A stretch of 64,000 bases of DNA from Tulasnella sp. 424 (taxonomy: Eukaryota; Basidiomycota; Agaricomycetes; Cantharellales; Tulasnellaceae), in NCBI GenBank assembly GCA_019633425.1, contig WSUB01000169.1, positions 21,456 through 85,455 on the forward strand, written 5' to 3'. The notes beneath the pieces were generated by a model. That model was not told the origin of the DNA. It ran no database searches and was given only the letters and a program-made list of their open reading frames with translations. Shown piece after piece: positions 1 to 11,251 of this stretch; positions within the stretch are counted from its first letter, which is position 1; each line of letters starts with the position of its first letter. Both the position numbers and the translations under genes were made by a program.

Positions 1-1185
1 GCAGGAAACCTAGCTCCTCGTTCTCACTGCCTCACCACCACGACACCAACAGTCCTCACAAAGGACCGCGGCCGGCAAAAGAATCGTTCATTGCCACGTT
101 TAAGAGACTAATACAACTTCGCAAATGAAGGGCCCAAGGACGATTATCTTGGGCAACGAGCGCCACCTAGAGACCCACCACGCAAGGCGAAGGTCATGCT
201 AAATTTCTGAAGAGGAGGTCGTTGATTCCTTTGATTGCAACGGTGGGAATAAGCTACTTGAGATACTGGTAGGTAAGTAGCCAGAGAAGGAGCTGACAGC
301 TTCAAGATACTTTCGGGCTAAGACCAGCGTTGCGTCGGACAGGCGTGAAAGTACACGGCACCTGCTTATAACTTAAAAGAACCAAAGATCGACTCGAAGT
401 TAACCAATAGACCGGAAAATTAATTCTCAGGGCAGGAAACGGTCCCTCGTCGGCCATCCTGTTGAAGAGCGACGCTCTGCCGAAGAACACCCAGGTTGAA
501 GGGTGCGGTCTCACAGATCACGAAGCCAGGCCTTCACTCCCCAGAACCCCAGCGATAGACAAGACATGGACCCATGAAACCTCAAAACAGCGTTGAGCCC
601 TGCAATGGCATTTCGTTCCAAGAATACTACGTCCAGGCTGTAGCTCATTCTTACAGTAGCGAGCATGCATCCTGGGGCGGCGCGGGGCTGGGAGTTATGT
701 CAATGCATGTCACGTCGTCACAAGGTTTGACGGACAACGATCCCTCCTGCAGGCACCGTGGAACATGGCAGCACCACGTCCTTCGATCTCAGGCTTTCAG
801 ATGCAGTGGAAATTGATACCTGCATCAAATACCCTCGGAGGCAGTTCCAATCGGTTACCACTTCACAAGCCACCACAGCGAGGAGGCCTCGTTCATTCTG
901 ATCGAAACGTTCTATCTGATCTCGTCGCGATTCTCGCAGAACTCTTCGCTCAAATCTGGAACGATTCCCACCCAGCAGGAAAGTGATACCCATACCCTCA
1001 AACTCAGATCTTCAGCGTTTCAGCCTCGAGGTCCCCCCAACTTAAACGCTTCGTCCAACGCCGCCGATGAAGCGCGACTAGGAACCTCTGCTTGCTTCTC
1101 AACACCTAGCTCTTCCCGTGGAATTGGACTTCCCAGATTCCCTTCCCCTCTCATTAGCTCGATCCTGTTGTAACTGGTACCGACA
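1..1185. other. Stretch without a recognisable gene
   Basis: Only short open frames of at most about 90 codons occur here. None has a recognisable motif, and I could not build a spliced model from them. The last part is presumably the promoter of the beta-trefoil/peroxidase gene starting at 1186. A broken older gene cannot be excluded. Confidence 0.5.
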
Positions 1186-3715
1186 ATGGGCGATCTTCCT
1201 AATGGCCTGTACAAAATCAAGTCGCTCAAGTTCGACGACTTTGCCGAAAACTGGCCAGACCACGATCCGGGTATCGGCATCGGCAACTATTTCCCAGAGA
1301 GGAAGAGGGACGTAGTGAGTAGTGCCCTTCTGAATATATGCTCAGGTCCTCGATCTCATCCCGTCGCAGTGGAGGATCACGCGTACCAGCCCCTCCAGCA
1401 ATACCTATACCATCGAGAGTGCGGAAGACAAATCCAAAATGACATTTATTAATAGACCCGGCAGGCCCGCCCTTTTTGCTAAAGGGTCGAACACCAGCAC
1501 CAAATGGAAAATCGTGAACTACGGGGGTTACGTAAAGTACGAACCACGACCGACCTGGATTTCAGTTTCCAACTCGATATCCTTTGTAGGTTTTACCCTG
1601 ACGGCAACCATCTTCAATTGTCAGCAGTTGATATGTTCCAATACTGTGAATATAACTACGTGAGTAATGCAGGCACGTTAGCATGACCAAGTTCCTTGAC
1701 ACACAAAACGCAGCTTTGTCTCCTTCCGGATAGCAACGTCAGTGAGCTTATGTAACATACGAGCATCTGTTACTAATTTTCTCGCAACCCAGTCGCAAAG
1801 TCAAAAATGGAAATTTCAACGGGTAGACAAGGTTAATGTATTGGACTTGCGACCCGACATTCGGAATCGTCCCATAGTTCCTCGGGCCCTGCGTATGTTC
1901 ACCTATGAGCTTTTCTTGACGAAGTTGGGCCTCACAGATTCCGTGGACAGTCTCTGATTTGAAAGCACCTGGGATTAACTTTGATCTCCCAGACCTGAAC
2001 GAAGTGCAGGGTGACGTTGTCTTCACGTTTCCGAAGGTAAGCCTACTTACAAATGAGTTGAACCGGTCCGAAGCTTCCTTCCAATCCAGACAGCAGAAGA
2101 TTTCATCTTCTTCGATATAATTGATCTCCCGAAATTCAGAAGCGTCCTAAGCAACTTCACTCCCACCACATCAAACGATGTGATCGAGCTCCTGTTTCAG
2201 AAGATGACGAAGAACCCACGGAAAAGTGACCCCACAGCGCAAGTGCAGATAGCCTTTAGTAAAGCAGGCCTCAGAATGCTCGGAGTCCGGGACAGGATCG
2301 GGGACAAATACTTCGACGATGGCCCCATGCGCAAACATAAGGAATCGCTTGGCGATGGCTTGCAATGGGACGAGGTCTTTGACAGAGGCGGAGTTCACGG
2401 CTGCTTTGTAGTGTCCGCAGAAGGTATAGCTCCATTGGCCGCCATTGACAATACAGCTGACGTAGCGCTGTGCAGGCAGAAACGCTTGTCGTAACAAGAG
2501 TAAATTGATTCGGAACCTGTTCCGCCAGTCAACGAATTACGACAAGCACGTCGTCATAGAGGGTCGGGAGCGACCCTACCCGCATCAGACGAAGGAACAT
2601 TTTGGATACCGCGATGGTATTTCGGAGCCCGCTATTCGGTGAGCTTCTACGTTTCACCAAGATCGTCGATTATGGACCCATTCGGTCTTTCCCTTATCAG
2701 TGGCCTCGTCGCAAAGCATAAAGGCCAAATCGAAGTCGATCCTGGCGTTATAGTCATGGGTTACAAGAGTGACCCTGCACTCGCTCGACGTCCTAAATGG
2801 GCCAAGAACGGCAGCATCATGGTCTTCAGGAAACTCGAGCAAGACGTTCCCGAATTCAATAACTGGCTAACGGAGACTGGAAAATCGTGGCGTTCCTTCG
2901 CACCCAAGGAGCTTGTGGACTCGGAACGCCCGTTATCGAATAAAGAGGGTGCTGCACTTCTTGGGGCACGCATGTTTGGGCGCTACAAATCGGTACGCAG
3001 CCGCAATTCCGTCCCAGCAGGCGTGTGCTAACTCCTACCCGGTTCGGACGAAGGGTACGCCCGTGGTATTACGGCCATTCCGCGAACTCCCCGGTGACCA
3101 GAAAAAGGCCGAAGACTTTGAGTGGAACAACGACTTTGACTACATGGTCCCCGGGGAGTCCGCGCCGAGTGCTCGATACTGTCCGTTCTCGGCTCATACT
3201 CGCAAGGTGACTCCCCGAAATCTTGGGAAATATTATACCAAGAATTATCTTGAGTCGGCGATGATCCTTCGTGCTGGTATCGCTTATGGGCCCGAGGTGA
3301 GATGCTACCAACCCCACCCCCCCCACCCCAATCAACTGCTGACGCGTTGCTTACTACAGGTAACTCAGGGAGAGAGGGAGGCAAAAAAGTCCAAGCTCAA
3401 GCGTGGTCTTTTATTCGTTTGTTACCAATCTTCGCTGGAGCACGGGTTCATACGCCAAACGAGGGATTTTGCCAATATGGAGTGTTTCCCAAAGATTGCA
3501 GCCCAAGACACTAAACACGGTCAGTCACTCAGTGAAAGCGACCCATTCGGGACTAAGCGTTGTCGGAGATATTAGGACAGGACTCGGTCCTCGGCGGCGC
3601 ACCAAACGCCAACAAGTGTGTAATTCCTTCCCCAAAGTTTTTTGTGACTTCGAGGGGCGGAGACTATTTCTTCGTTCCTTCGATCTCAACTTTACGATCT
3701 TGGGCTCGTGGTTGA
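1186..3715 (+). CDS. Beta-trefoil (mycocypin-like) domain fused to DyP-type haem peroxidase
   Basis: Dye-decolorizing (DyP) peroxidases are haem enzymes that oxidise bulky aromatic substrates with H2O2. Proposed exons: 1186-1314, 1370-1536, 1590-1659, 1714-1737, 1793-1892, 1951-2036, 2090-2423, 2476-2638, 2701-2992, 3054-3296, 3360-3519 and 3576-3715. All phases agree and the sum is 1908 nt (635 aa plus stop). The peroxidase half carries the catalytic-Asp motif GYRDG in HFGYRDGISEP (about 2600), the proximal-His motif CPFSAHTRK (about 3180) and the distal-Arg motif LRAGIAYGPEV (about 3285), and ends SRGGDYFFVPS. Residues 1-150 are a Trp-punctuated beta-trefoil-like domain (WRITR, KWKIV, KWKFQ) whose start, DLPNGLYKI then DPGIGIG, recalls fungal mycocypin protease inhibitors. 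No signal peptide is visible. The first peroxidase exon has an upstream in-frame stop at 1917 and no ATG of its own, so it needs the upstream exons. The alternative is two adjacent genes with the peroxidase start missed. The peroxidase call is very secure, the trefoil family moderate, the fusion likely. Confidence 0.85.
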
Positions 3716-3984
3716 ACATACCTCTCCGTGCAATCTAGGATCCCTTTCCTTTTTTGCGATCTATGCGGTTTTGTAAAGGAAAGACCTTAAATATGTATCC
3801 CCATTTCTTTCATATCCCAAGGCTCAATTTCGAGTATTTTTTGGACCGTGAGTCCCCGCGGAACTATGATGCGATGCGTTCCGACGCTTCCCGCTCCCCC
3901 CCACCCCCTCTCAAAAATCCCCCACGTTCTTCATTGACGATGCCGTTATATTATCGGTATCAAGAGGCACTCGCAGTCCATATA

Positions 3985-4345
3985 TTTCTGTTTTTGTACA
4001 TGAGTCATCGAATGTATAGTTTCCCTCTAGCGCGACCGGGCACCAATTAATTGAGCTAAGGACGGTGGGGGTGAGTCCTCGGATGAAGGGACCAGGTGTC
4101 GGAAAACGACGAGCGCAAAAGCTGGTGGCGTAACGATCTCGAACTTCTGAAATTCCCAAATGCGAGTGGCAAATAGTTCGGCCTGCTTGATTCCCTACCA
4201 TTGGAAGCTGAGTTTTTTGCGCTTTCCTGGGATAGAGCGTGCTGACCTTACGGATTTGAGCACGGAAGCCTTTGACTCTGTAGCTCCTTAATCAAGCCAG
4301 AGTTTCAGAGCCCGGAAACGCTTTCCAAGAGCGAGCTGCCACTAA
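3985..4345 (-). pseudogene. Truncated fragment of the aromatic amino acid decarboxylase gene
   Basis: This segment repeats part of the decarboxylase gene at 8.4-8.9 kb in the same orientation. The region 4045-4343 matches about 8605-8912, covering the exon with LWF...SYG...EGF and the exon with FEIV.PP.FALVVFR. A weaker match at about 4005-4045 corresponds to the gene's 3' end near 8375-8410. The C-terminal coding part in between, about 190 bp, is missing, and everything upstream (PLP-binding exons) is absent. It cannot make an active enzyme. The remaining reading frame through [19 protein letters not shown] is still open, so the event may be fairly recent. Confidence 0.75.
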
Positions 4346-4584
4346 ACACAGCTGGTGGTCAAATATTTCTAAATAACCTCCTAATCTAAGGAAACAAGAG
4401 ATCCAAAATCCGAGACAGCACAAAGTTTAAGCTAATTTTGCGATTAAACGAGCAGATAAAATAATGATATAAACAGCACTCAATGGTGAAACTTTTCTTT
4501 AGCATGTTCATGGTAAGATCTGCGTTTAACCACAGCGCTGTTACTGACGAAGCCTCTTATTGGGTACCCAGTTGTCTCCGGCGA

Positions 4585-6042
4585 TCACGTTCTCCAATCC
4601 CAGGCCCGAATTTGATCTTTTCGGTTCGGGTCTAGATGGGGTGGCTCTTCTGAAGTATATCCGCCAACGTCGAGCGGAAGAGCTTGCGACTCGGATCCAG
4701 GTGCAACGAGGGAGTTTGAAGCACTGGAAGGAGTACAAAACCAGGAGGAGGAGATAATCTGTTGGACATGTACGTTGTCCGACGATAGGGGAAGGAGTTC
4801 AGCAAGGAAATCCCAAGGGTGCGCAGCGGTTTCAGCATCCTGGCCCGCTTCTCCTTCAAAACCCTCGACTCCACGGGAATTCAAGACGAGTCCGACTTCC
4901 AAGATGTCGTCGAGCGTCTGAAGTATTTCGGAGGAGGTATTTGTATTCTGAGCCACATCTAATGTTGAAAGCGATGTAAATGACTGAAGCCAGGTCTCGG
5001 AGCTTGAAGTTCCCGTGTATTGGGGTACCGGAGGACGGTCACCAGTATCAATTGAAGGGGCGAATGGGAGGGATCCATGAGCTTCGGTCCAAGGATAGAT
5101 TAAATTTCCAGCGGTGGGGAACGTGGACACAGTAGGAGTATAGGTGAGTCCATCGTTTTGACGCATCGTAGGTGGCTCCCTGGCTGATGTGATTTGGTGT
5201 TCCGCGGTAGAGATGTGAATTGATGGTATCTTCGATCCAACATCCCCAACGAAGTCCTCGTTCAACGTATGCATATATTGCATGAGGGGAAATGACCCAG
5301 CGGTACTGTTGAAAGGGCCAGGCCCATGGTCGGGTTCCGTCCGTGCAGGGTCTTCAGATTTGATTACGAGATGCGGTGAACTCCAATAGGGTTCGGAAAG
5401 GGAGTGGTGGAGGTTGGGCTCAGATACTCTACGTCTAAAATCGGAAGCTGGGGATATAACATGGAGTGGGGTGGAAGCGATGGTAGAGAAGGGAGGTTGT
5501 TCCTGGAGGATTGGGTCAGGAAGTATGGAGTATTGGTCGAACTTTGGCCACGATGGTTGGGAGTTTGATTGAGATGATACCCGACGTCTGGGGAGCGATG
5601 GCCTCCTAGATTCATGATCGGTTTGGTCCAGGAAGGGTATCTTTAAACCGTGTGAAGTCGCAATCGAACCGTGGAAGATGTCGTCGGGGTCTTCCTCTTT
5701 AATTATCATCCTCTCTTTGTCCGTTGAAGCGGTGGGTGGGAATAGATTCTGGAACGGTAAATTTTGTGGAAGGAGATGAGGTGCAGAATCTAGATCTTTA
5801 ACTCCATCCAGTTCACGCTGTTCCTCCATTTTGACCAATGGGACCTGCACAAGCTGGTCCCAAACCCGAGAGAATTCCTGTTCTGGCGAAACGCCAAGGT
5901 TCTTCATGAACCTCTTGGCCGTCGCCCATGGCTTCTCCCTCAGCTTGGTAGAAGCTATGATGTCCATACGACTACGGTGTAAGCATACATTGTCCGCCAG
6001 AGCTCTGATAGTGTCGTCTTTGCTATTCCGCCTAAGCTCGCC
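4585..6042 (-). CDS. Unrecognised Ser/Pro-rich protein
   Basis: A 460-codon open frame runs from 5967 to 4585. The frame stays open upstream to an exon start at 6042 preceded by a good pyrimidine-rich acceptor (tctcttcattag read on the minus strand), so the true N-terminus probably lies in an earlier exon. One candidate begins near 6237 with MLVPDLHSIPW followed by a GTCAGT donor, in phase. The N-terminal 70 residues (IRALADNVCLHRSRMDIIAS and onward) look folded and helical. The rest is low-complexity, rich in Ser, Pro and acidic residues, as in nuclear regulatory proteins. I recognise no family. A faint resemblance of the helical part to the winged-helix region of Spo11-type proteins is not strong enough to name it. 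Confidence 0.6.
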   Translation of the reverse strand, partial: GELRRNSKDDTIRALADNVCLHRSRMDIIASTKLREKPWATAKRFMKNLGVSPEQEFSRVWDQLVQVPLVKMEEQRELDGVKDLDSAPHLLPQNLPFQNLFPPTASTDKERMIIKEEDPDDIFHGSIATSHGLKIPFLDQTDHESRRPSLPRRRVSSQSNSQPSWPKFDQYSILPDPILQEQPPFSTIASTPLHVISPASDFRRRVSEPNLHHSLSEPYWSSPHLVIKSEDPARTEPDHGPGPFNSTAGSFPLMQYMHTLNEDFVGDVGSKIPSIHISTAEHQITSAREPPTMRQNDGLTYTPTVSTFPTAGNLIYPWTEAHGSLPFAPSIDTGDRPPVPQYTGTSSSETWLQSFTSLSTLDVAQNTNTSSEILQTLDDILEVGLVLNSRGVEGFEGEAGQDAETAAHPWDFLAELLPLSSDNVHVQQIISSSWFCTPSSASNSLVAPGSESQALPLDVGGYTSEEPPHLDPNRKDQIRAWDWRT

Positions 6043-6762
6043 CTAATGAAGAGATTAGGAGCAAAGTTAAGAGTATTTGTAAGTATAAGTACAACGTCAA
6101 AGAATGGAAGCGATCGCTTTGGCCGCTCGGAGGTTCAGCACAGACGCATCTTTCAGCGTCGTGCTAGATGTCTGCGCGAGCGGCTCTCGCTCATCACTGA
6201 CCCAAGGAATACTGTGAAGATCCGGAACCAGCATAGCTGACTGAGTCCAGTACATCAAGCTCGCCAAAACAGTCGGCTTCTTTGAGTCGTACGGTATAGG
6301 GTCCGTGACTTGCGCAGAAGTATAATCGACTGAGAAGACCCCAAAAGCCCAAAACTCATACTAGCAGTTCGGAATGAGTTAAAAGGTATTCCGTGCTTTT
6401 GAGAAAGAGGAGGCATACCGAGGTAAGAACGAAGAAATAAATCCCTTGGGTCACACAGTAATCGTATACTTGAGCCCATATATTCTGCACTAAAAGGGTA
6501 CCTATATCAGAGATACTCAGAAGAGAGAGGTACATTTATCCAACCTTTGGAGAAGGACACTTTCGTCGCTGACCACCTTCCTGTCGAACTACTGTCGTTT
6601 TGACGCGCTGCTTGAAGCTCGTCAGCTGTCGGGAGCTACACCCTCGTTAGTTTCATCAAGGAAAACATCAAGGATCAGGGGTAGTTACATGATCTGTTTC
6701 CACAAATTCTTTGAAAGTGATTGGATCCAGGGTCCCTATCATGGCTGTAAGTTAGCAAGGTT

Positions 6763-7797
6763 CTAGAAATTGTCAAGGAAGCACTGACAAGGAGTATTGA
6801 CTTCTATGACGAGCCGCTTAAGTGACTTGGTGAGAGTTTCGGACTCTTCCTCAGATCCACACTGCCAGCAGAGGTCGGATCTCTCCGCTGGTGCACCCTT
6901 GCCGACGATGTCACCAAAGCTGTACGCGTTGGTCTTATGGTCAGACAAATGGAGAAGAGTCGAGGCGGTCTTCGCAGCAAGACTATACACCCAATTCTGT
7001 ACGCCATACTCGTTCTGCGGAGCTTTGATCCGACTGAGACCAGTATTGGTGTGGAAGGAGAATGCAGGGATTGATAATTGTTCCTCGTCAATATCCATAT
7101 CTACGATGAGTTCGCTTCCGTCAACTTCTCGAAGCGTCTGAAATCCAATAGGAAGGGTTTCAACATCTAAGTTCGTGTTGAGGTTAGTGATTTTCCAGGC
7201 GGAATCGTGATCGGTTCTCTCACAAGCCGCGACATGACCTCCGAATTCCACCATATCAAGTCGGTATATTTGACGGAGACGACGAACGTTATCTGGTTTT
7301 CGAATAGTCATTCCACCCGGTGCCTCTGAAGCTCCCGTGTTGGTTGGTTGAGCTGTGTACGGCGGTTTGGCTGGACTTGACACGTGAGTGGAGAAACCCA
7401 TGTTGGTTCCATCTTGTCGCGGAGGGGCGGCCGATTTCAAGGCCGATCGCCATGGAATAGGAGGAAGAGAGGCGCAAGTGACGTATTCCGGAATATTTTC
7501 ATAGGGGTTTTTCTCGAACTGGGGCTTCATCGTGAATACACGTCCGCGAACGGTGAGTTTGGCGAGGAGTTGGAATTCTTCAGCCGACGAGCTTTCTGTG
7601 AGCCAGAGCTCATTCTTATCTCTAGCTGCGTGGCACAAGATGCAGAGGTCGTAGTACGCTGGATCCTGCTCGTCGGGAACCAGGTCCTGGAGCCTCTTCA
7701 GAAGTCGTTGGAGGTATAGAGGGAGTGTGGCTTCACGGTCTTCCGCTTTGAGAGAAGCCATGTCGAGTGGGTTGTTGGATTTGTTGTTCTTCGACAT
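6763..7797 (-). CDS. Unrecognised 344-residue protein
   Basis: A single uninterrupted frame runs from an ATG at 7797, with the product starting MSKNNKSNNPLDMASLK. The first 80 residues are helical and include ILCHAARDKNELWLTE. The middle is Pro/Ser-rich, and the C-terminal third is mixed alpha/beta with LCWQCGSEEESETL near the end. There is no signal peptide or membrane segment. The only Cys pair close together is CWQC. Its length, codon regularity and lack of stops make it a real gene. No family recognised. It lies between the unknown gene at 4.6 kb and the decarboxylase, all on the minus strand. Confidence 0.65.
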   Translation of the reverse strand: MSKNNKSNNPLDMASLKAEDREATLPLYLQRLLKRLQDLVPDEQDPAYYDLCILCHAARDKNELWLTESSSAEEFQLLAKLTVRGRVFTMKPQFEKNPYENIPEYVTCASLPPIPWRSALKSAAPPRQDGTNMGFSTHVSSPAKPPYTAQPTNTGASEAPGGMTIRKPDNVRRLRQIYRLDMVEFGGHVAACERTDHDSAWKITNLNTNLDVETLPIGFQTLREVDGSELIVDMDIDEEQLSIPAFSFHTNTGLSRIKAPQNEYGVQNWVYSLAAKTASTLLHLSDHKTNAYSFGDIVGKGAPAERSDLCWQCGSEEESETLTKSLKRLVIEVNTPCQCFLDNF

Positions 7798-8406
7798 TTA
7801 GATTTCGGTGCTGCAGCTTTTATTCTCGCAGGTGGCGTGGTGTGTACGAATTCGAGAGCAGGGTAGAGTAGGAACGAAGCCAGGATCCCCCACGCTGCCT
7901 TTGTTGCACGATGGTGAGTTCCCTCCTCTGCTTGGGACCTTTTCCGTTAGGAAGGAATTGTAGGAGAATGAGATCAGAAGCTGAAAGGCAAGAATGTGTA
8001 TACCCTATTAGTGGCGCAGCGATTACCGTTTCTATGGACACCAACTGAGAAGCAGGCTCGATAACTCGTACGATCGTCGAGTTGGATCCTCAGGCGTCAC
8101 GGAGGGGCAAACCCAAACGGAACTACATGTACACCTTCGCACGTTCATGACAGACTTCGGTATTCCAAAACCTTTTACGTGTTACCGGCGGTCCCATCAA
8201 TGACCCCATGGTGCAATAAGAGGACACCGCAATACGCCGACCCAGGTAGCTCAGGCCTACAGCAATCATGTTCGGACGAGTGATTCTGTGCTGACGATAC
8301 ACCAATGCACTTCTGATTAATAAGAGTTACGAGCCGATACGCTCATGTTTTGTACACAGTGTGGTCGATGAGAAATAGCGGTTGCCCTCTACCGCGACCA
8401 GCACGT
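7798..8406. other. Intergenic spacer
   Basis: This is the spacer between the decarboxylase 3' end and the 344-residue gene. Short frames of 60-75 codons occur on the minus strand but show no motif. I see no gene. Confidence 0.5.
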
Positions 8407-10462
8407 TACGCCTCCCCCTTCCAGTCTCGGAGCGCATTCGTTGCTTCTTCCTCAAACAATCGCACGGCCGCTTCAATATGCTTATCCTCAGTTCGTTCCG
8501 CCCCAGGAACGAATCTCAGGCAGTAAATCCCCTCGATGTCGGTCTGGATGACAAAAATATCAGGTCGAGCCGAAACCCTGCTGTGGAAAGTTCGGTTTAA
8601 GCTATTAAGTTGAGCTAAGGACGGTGGAGGCGAGTCCTCGGATGAAGGGGCAAGGAGTCGGAAAACGACGAGCGCAAAGGACGGTGGCGCAACGATCTCG
8701 AACTTCTGGGATTCCCGGATACGAGTGGCAAAGAGTTCGGCCTGCTTGATTCCCTACCATTCGAAGCTGAGGTTTTAGCTCTTTCCTGACAAGGAACAAA
8801 GGACAAAGCGTGGTTACCTTACGGATGTGAGCACGGAAGCCTTCGACTCCGTAGCTCCTTAAAACGAACCAAAGTTTCAGAGCCCGGAAACGCTTTCCAA
8901 GAGCGAGCTGCCAGTTTCGGTAGTCGATGACCGTCCCTTTTAACCACCCGGGTCAACAGTCCATGTGGGGTCAGTATAAAATCATCCCTGTCGTACCTTC
9001 CTCGCTGTGCTTGGTCCGTAGAAACTCTGGAGTCACGTCCAGAGCGTCCGTCAAGAGTTTCCTGTTGCGAACCCACATTCCCGAAGATTCAAAGTTGACG
9101 AGACCCCACTACCCAAAGCAATACATCAAAACGACAAACCCAGAACGTGAAGATGAAAGCCTGCCTTGTGAAAGTTTGTGCAAAACGAATGGGCGCATCT
9201 GTTGATGGCTTCGAGATGGCACATTTCTCTAAACTCGGGGCACGCGAGAGTCACCCCAGCATATGCTGCGTCGATGTGTATCCACAATTCCGGGTAGGCT
9301 TTAACTAGAGAAAAGGGAAATTAGAGACACTTAGAGGAAGATGTGGCCACTCGAAGCGAAGCTAGTGTTTACTCACCTACTTCCTCGATCTCTGAAATAT
9401 TGTCAATTGCGCACGACGAAGTCGTCCCGACAGTTGCAACTAGAGGGGAAGTTAATAAAATTACGCGGTATCATCGAAAGAAGACTACTCACTCAGAATG
9501 AAAGGAATTTTACCAGCAGCTCGATCTTCCTCCAATGCTTTCCGGAGAGTTTCGCCTCTCAAGCCATATGCATCGTCCCGACTGACCTCCAAAGCCCGAA
9601 ACGACAACCCAAGAATAAGGGCCGCCTTTGCGCCAAGACTATGAGTCATGGTGGTTCCATATATGATGAGGTTTTGTAAGTGTGTTTCTGGGTGTAATCT
9701 GGAGAACTGAGAGCGAGCGGCGACCACGGCGGTCAAGCAAGAATCCGACGCTGTTGGCTGCATGGGATGTCAGAGCGGATAGACACCGACGCCCAGTCTC
9801 AGCTCACTTGTATCACCCCACCGCCCTTCAGGGATGAAGCCATGAAAACCTCGTCTAGGCCGAAGAGCTTAGCCGCCCAGTCCATTGTGATGGCTTCGAG
9901 TTCCGTTGCGGCCGGACTGCATAACCACTAGGAGACTAGTCAGTATCAAAACGCAGATACCAGGATCTGAGCCTGTACATTGAAACCGGGTGATGTAACA
10001 GTGCTGGCGTACAGGTCCGCGATGGTGCCCTCTAACGTTGATGCGGTTGGGAAATAAGCAAAGAACGAGGGATGCTGCCAATGAGTGATGCCTTGAGAGC
10101 GTGATGGTTTCAACTAAATGATCGCAGGAGCGTGCGGCCTCAAACTCACCGGGCATGATGAGTTTCTGGAAGTCATCGGCAATAGCTTGGAATGGTTCTC
10201 CGGTTTCGGGTACTGCATCTATATCCGGCTTTAGGATACCCTCATTCTGCGGTGAACAGATCGCTCTGACCTGGAAGAAGTTTACGAAGGTATCCAGGCT
10301 CGACTTGTGCCACAACAGGCTTGTCGGCGAGAGAGTAATAGTAATCACAAATCCGGTCGATTGCTTGGTAGCCGGCTTTTCGGAATCTAAGAGCATAAGA
10401 AAGTAAATGAATACGAGCAGATAGCCGTAGTTAAAATGTGCTCACTCCTCGATATCTAGCAT
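8407..10462 (-). CDS. Aromatic-L-amino-acid decarboxylase (PLP group II)
   Basis: A PLP-dependent decarboxylase of the DOPA/tryptophan/tyrosine type, converting an aromatic amino acid to its amine in the cytosol. It has about ten exons. It starts MLDIEE then [19 protein letters not shown], and continues with [48 protein letters not shown], the cofactor-stacking His in [24 protein letters not shown], the PLP-nitrogen Asp in HIDAAYAG and the Schiff-base Lys in TNFHK-WGLVNFE. It ends [37 protein letters not shown] and [19 protein letters not shown], with a stop at 8407. The intron after FHK (about 9164) appears to use a GC donor (aag/gcaggc). Other introns are 45-75 nt GT-AG. The full family length is present with no frame break. 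Substrate preference cannot be read from sequence. Its 3' part is duplicated at 4.0-4.3 kb. Confidence 0.93.
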
Positions 10463-11251
10463 GGTTATGACCCGATGTCAAGTCATCGAAATGCGGGATG
10501 GGAGGCCGGCAAGTCCGACAGCGGAGTTTGAATTTGATGGGGGTTCGGCAATTCACGGCATTCGAAGCCTAAAAAAGATCATCCGGGTAGAAACTCCAAT
10601 AGCACGAAAGGCAGCTTGGGCTACGCGTAAATGGCTCTTCAGAATAGTCAAAGGATTCGATTCTGGAAGTGCGGATGATGAGAACGCGATTCTAAATCTC
10701 GGCGTCGGACCCTGACTAAAATTACCGCATTTTGCCGTAAAGAGTTTCAACTCCGAGCCGAGGCCCCAGGACACAGCACCAGCCATAAATGCCTGAGGAG
10801 TCGGTGTCACATACGGCGTCATACAGCGTCAGCGGCAAACAATCCGTAGGCAGCGCAGCTTCCGCATCCGGGTTGCATTCAAATTTAGACTGGACGCCGG
10901 GGCTGTTAAGGATCGCCCCTCTGAAACAATCCGGCCATGGCCGGGCGGCGGACGCGCGTCGTAAGTACACACCTCGTCCCTTCTGGATGGTTCGGTGTCG
11001 GAGAACGTGTCAGACTCGGAGTTACAGGTTCAAAAGAGGCAAGACGTGTCGATGTTTGGGATGTACCGGAGTAATACCGGGAACATTTCGCACGGATGGG
11101 GCTCGGAAATACGTCCCCCGAGACTCCATCCGCCCCTGTTCAATTTCGTTCAAGTACTCTCGCTGCCACCGCAAATTTCTTAGCCCTCTACAGCTCATCT
11201 CTCTACACCCCTCTTACTCGCTTTTTACCCCTCCCACTTGTATCTATATCC
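10463..11251. other. Intergenic region without a confirmed gene
   Basis: Open frames of 80-156 codons occur on both strands (for example plus 10789-11259 and minus 10553-10822). None has a recognisable domain, a good start context or a partner exon. It may hold the divergent promoters of the decarboxylase and the small membrane-protein gene. Confidence 0.45.

Noticed and set aside
1742..1957. A separate small gene of 71 codons upstream of the peroxidase
   Set aside because: It has no ATG start (GTG only), its first part fits an intron, and its second part fits an exon of the trefoil-peroxidase model.
4585..6042. Spo11-like identity for the unknown gene
   Set aside because: Only a short helical stretch looks similar. 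The Toprim-type metal-binding region and the catalytic Tyr motif were not found.
8600..8700. A suspected 1-base frameshift in the decarboxylase near 8650
   Set aside because: On recount the run has four C on the coding strand, so the frame continues normally through [17 protein letters not shown]. The gene is intact.
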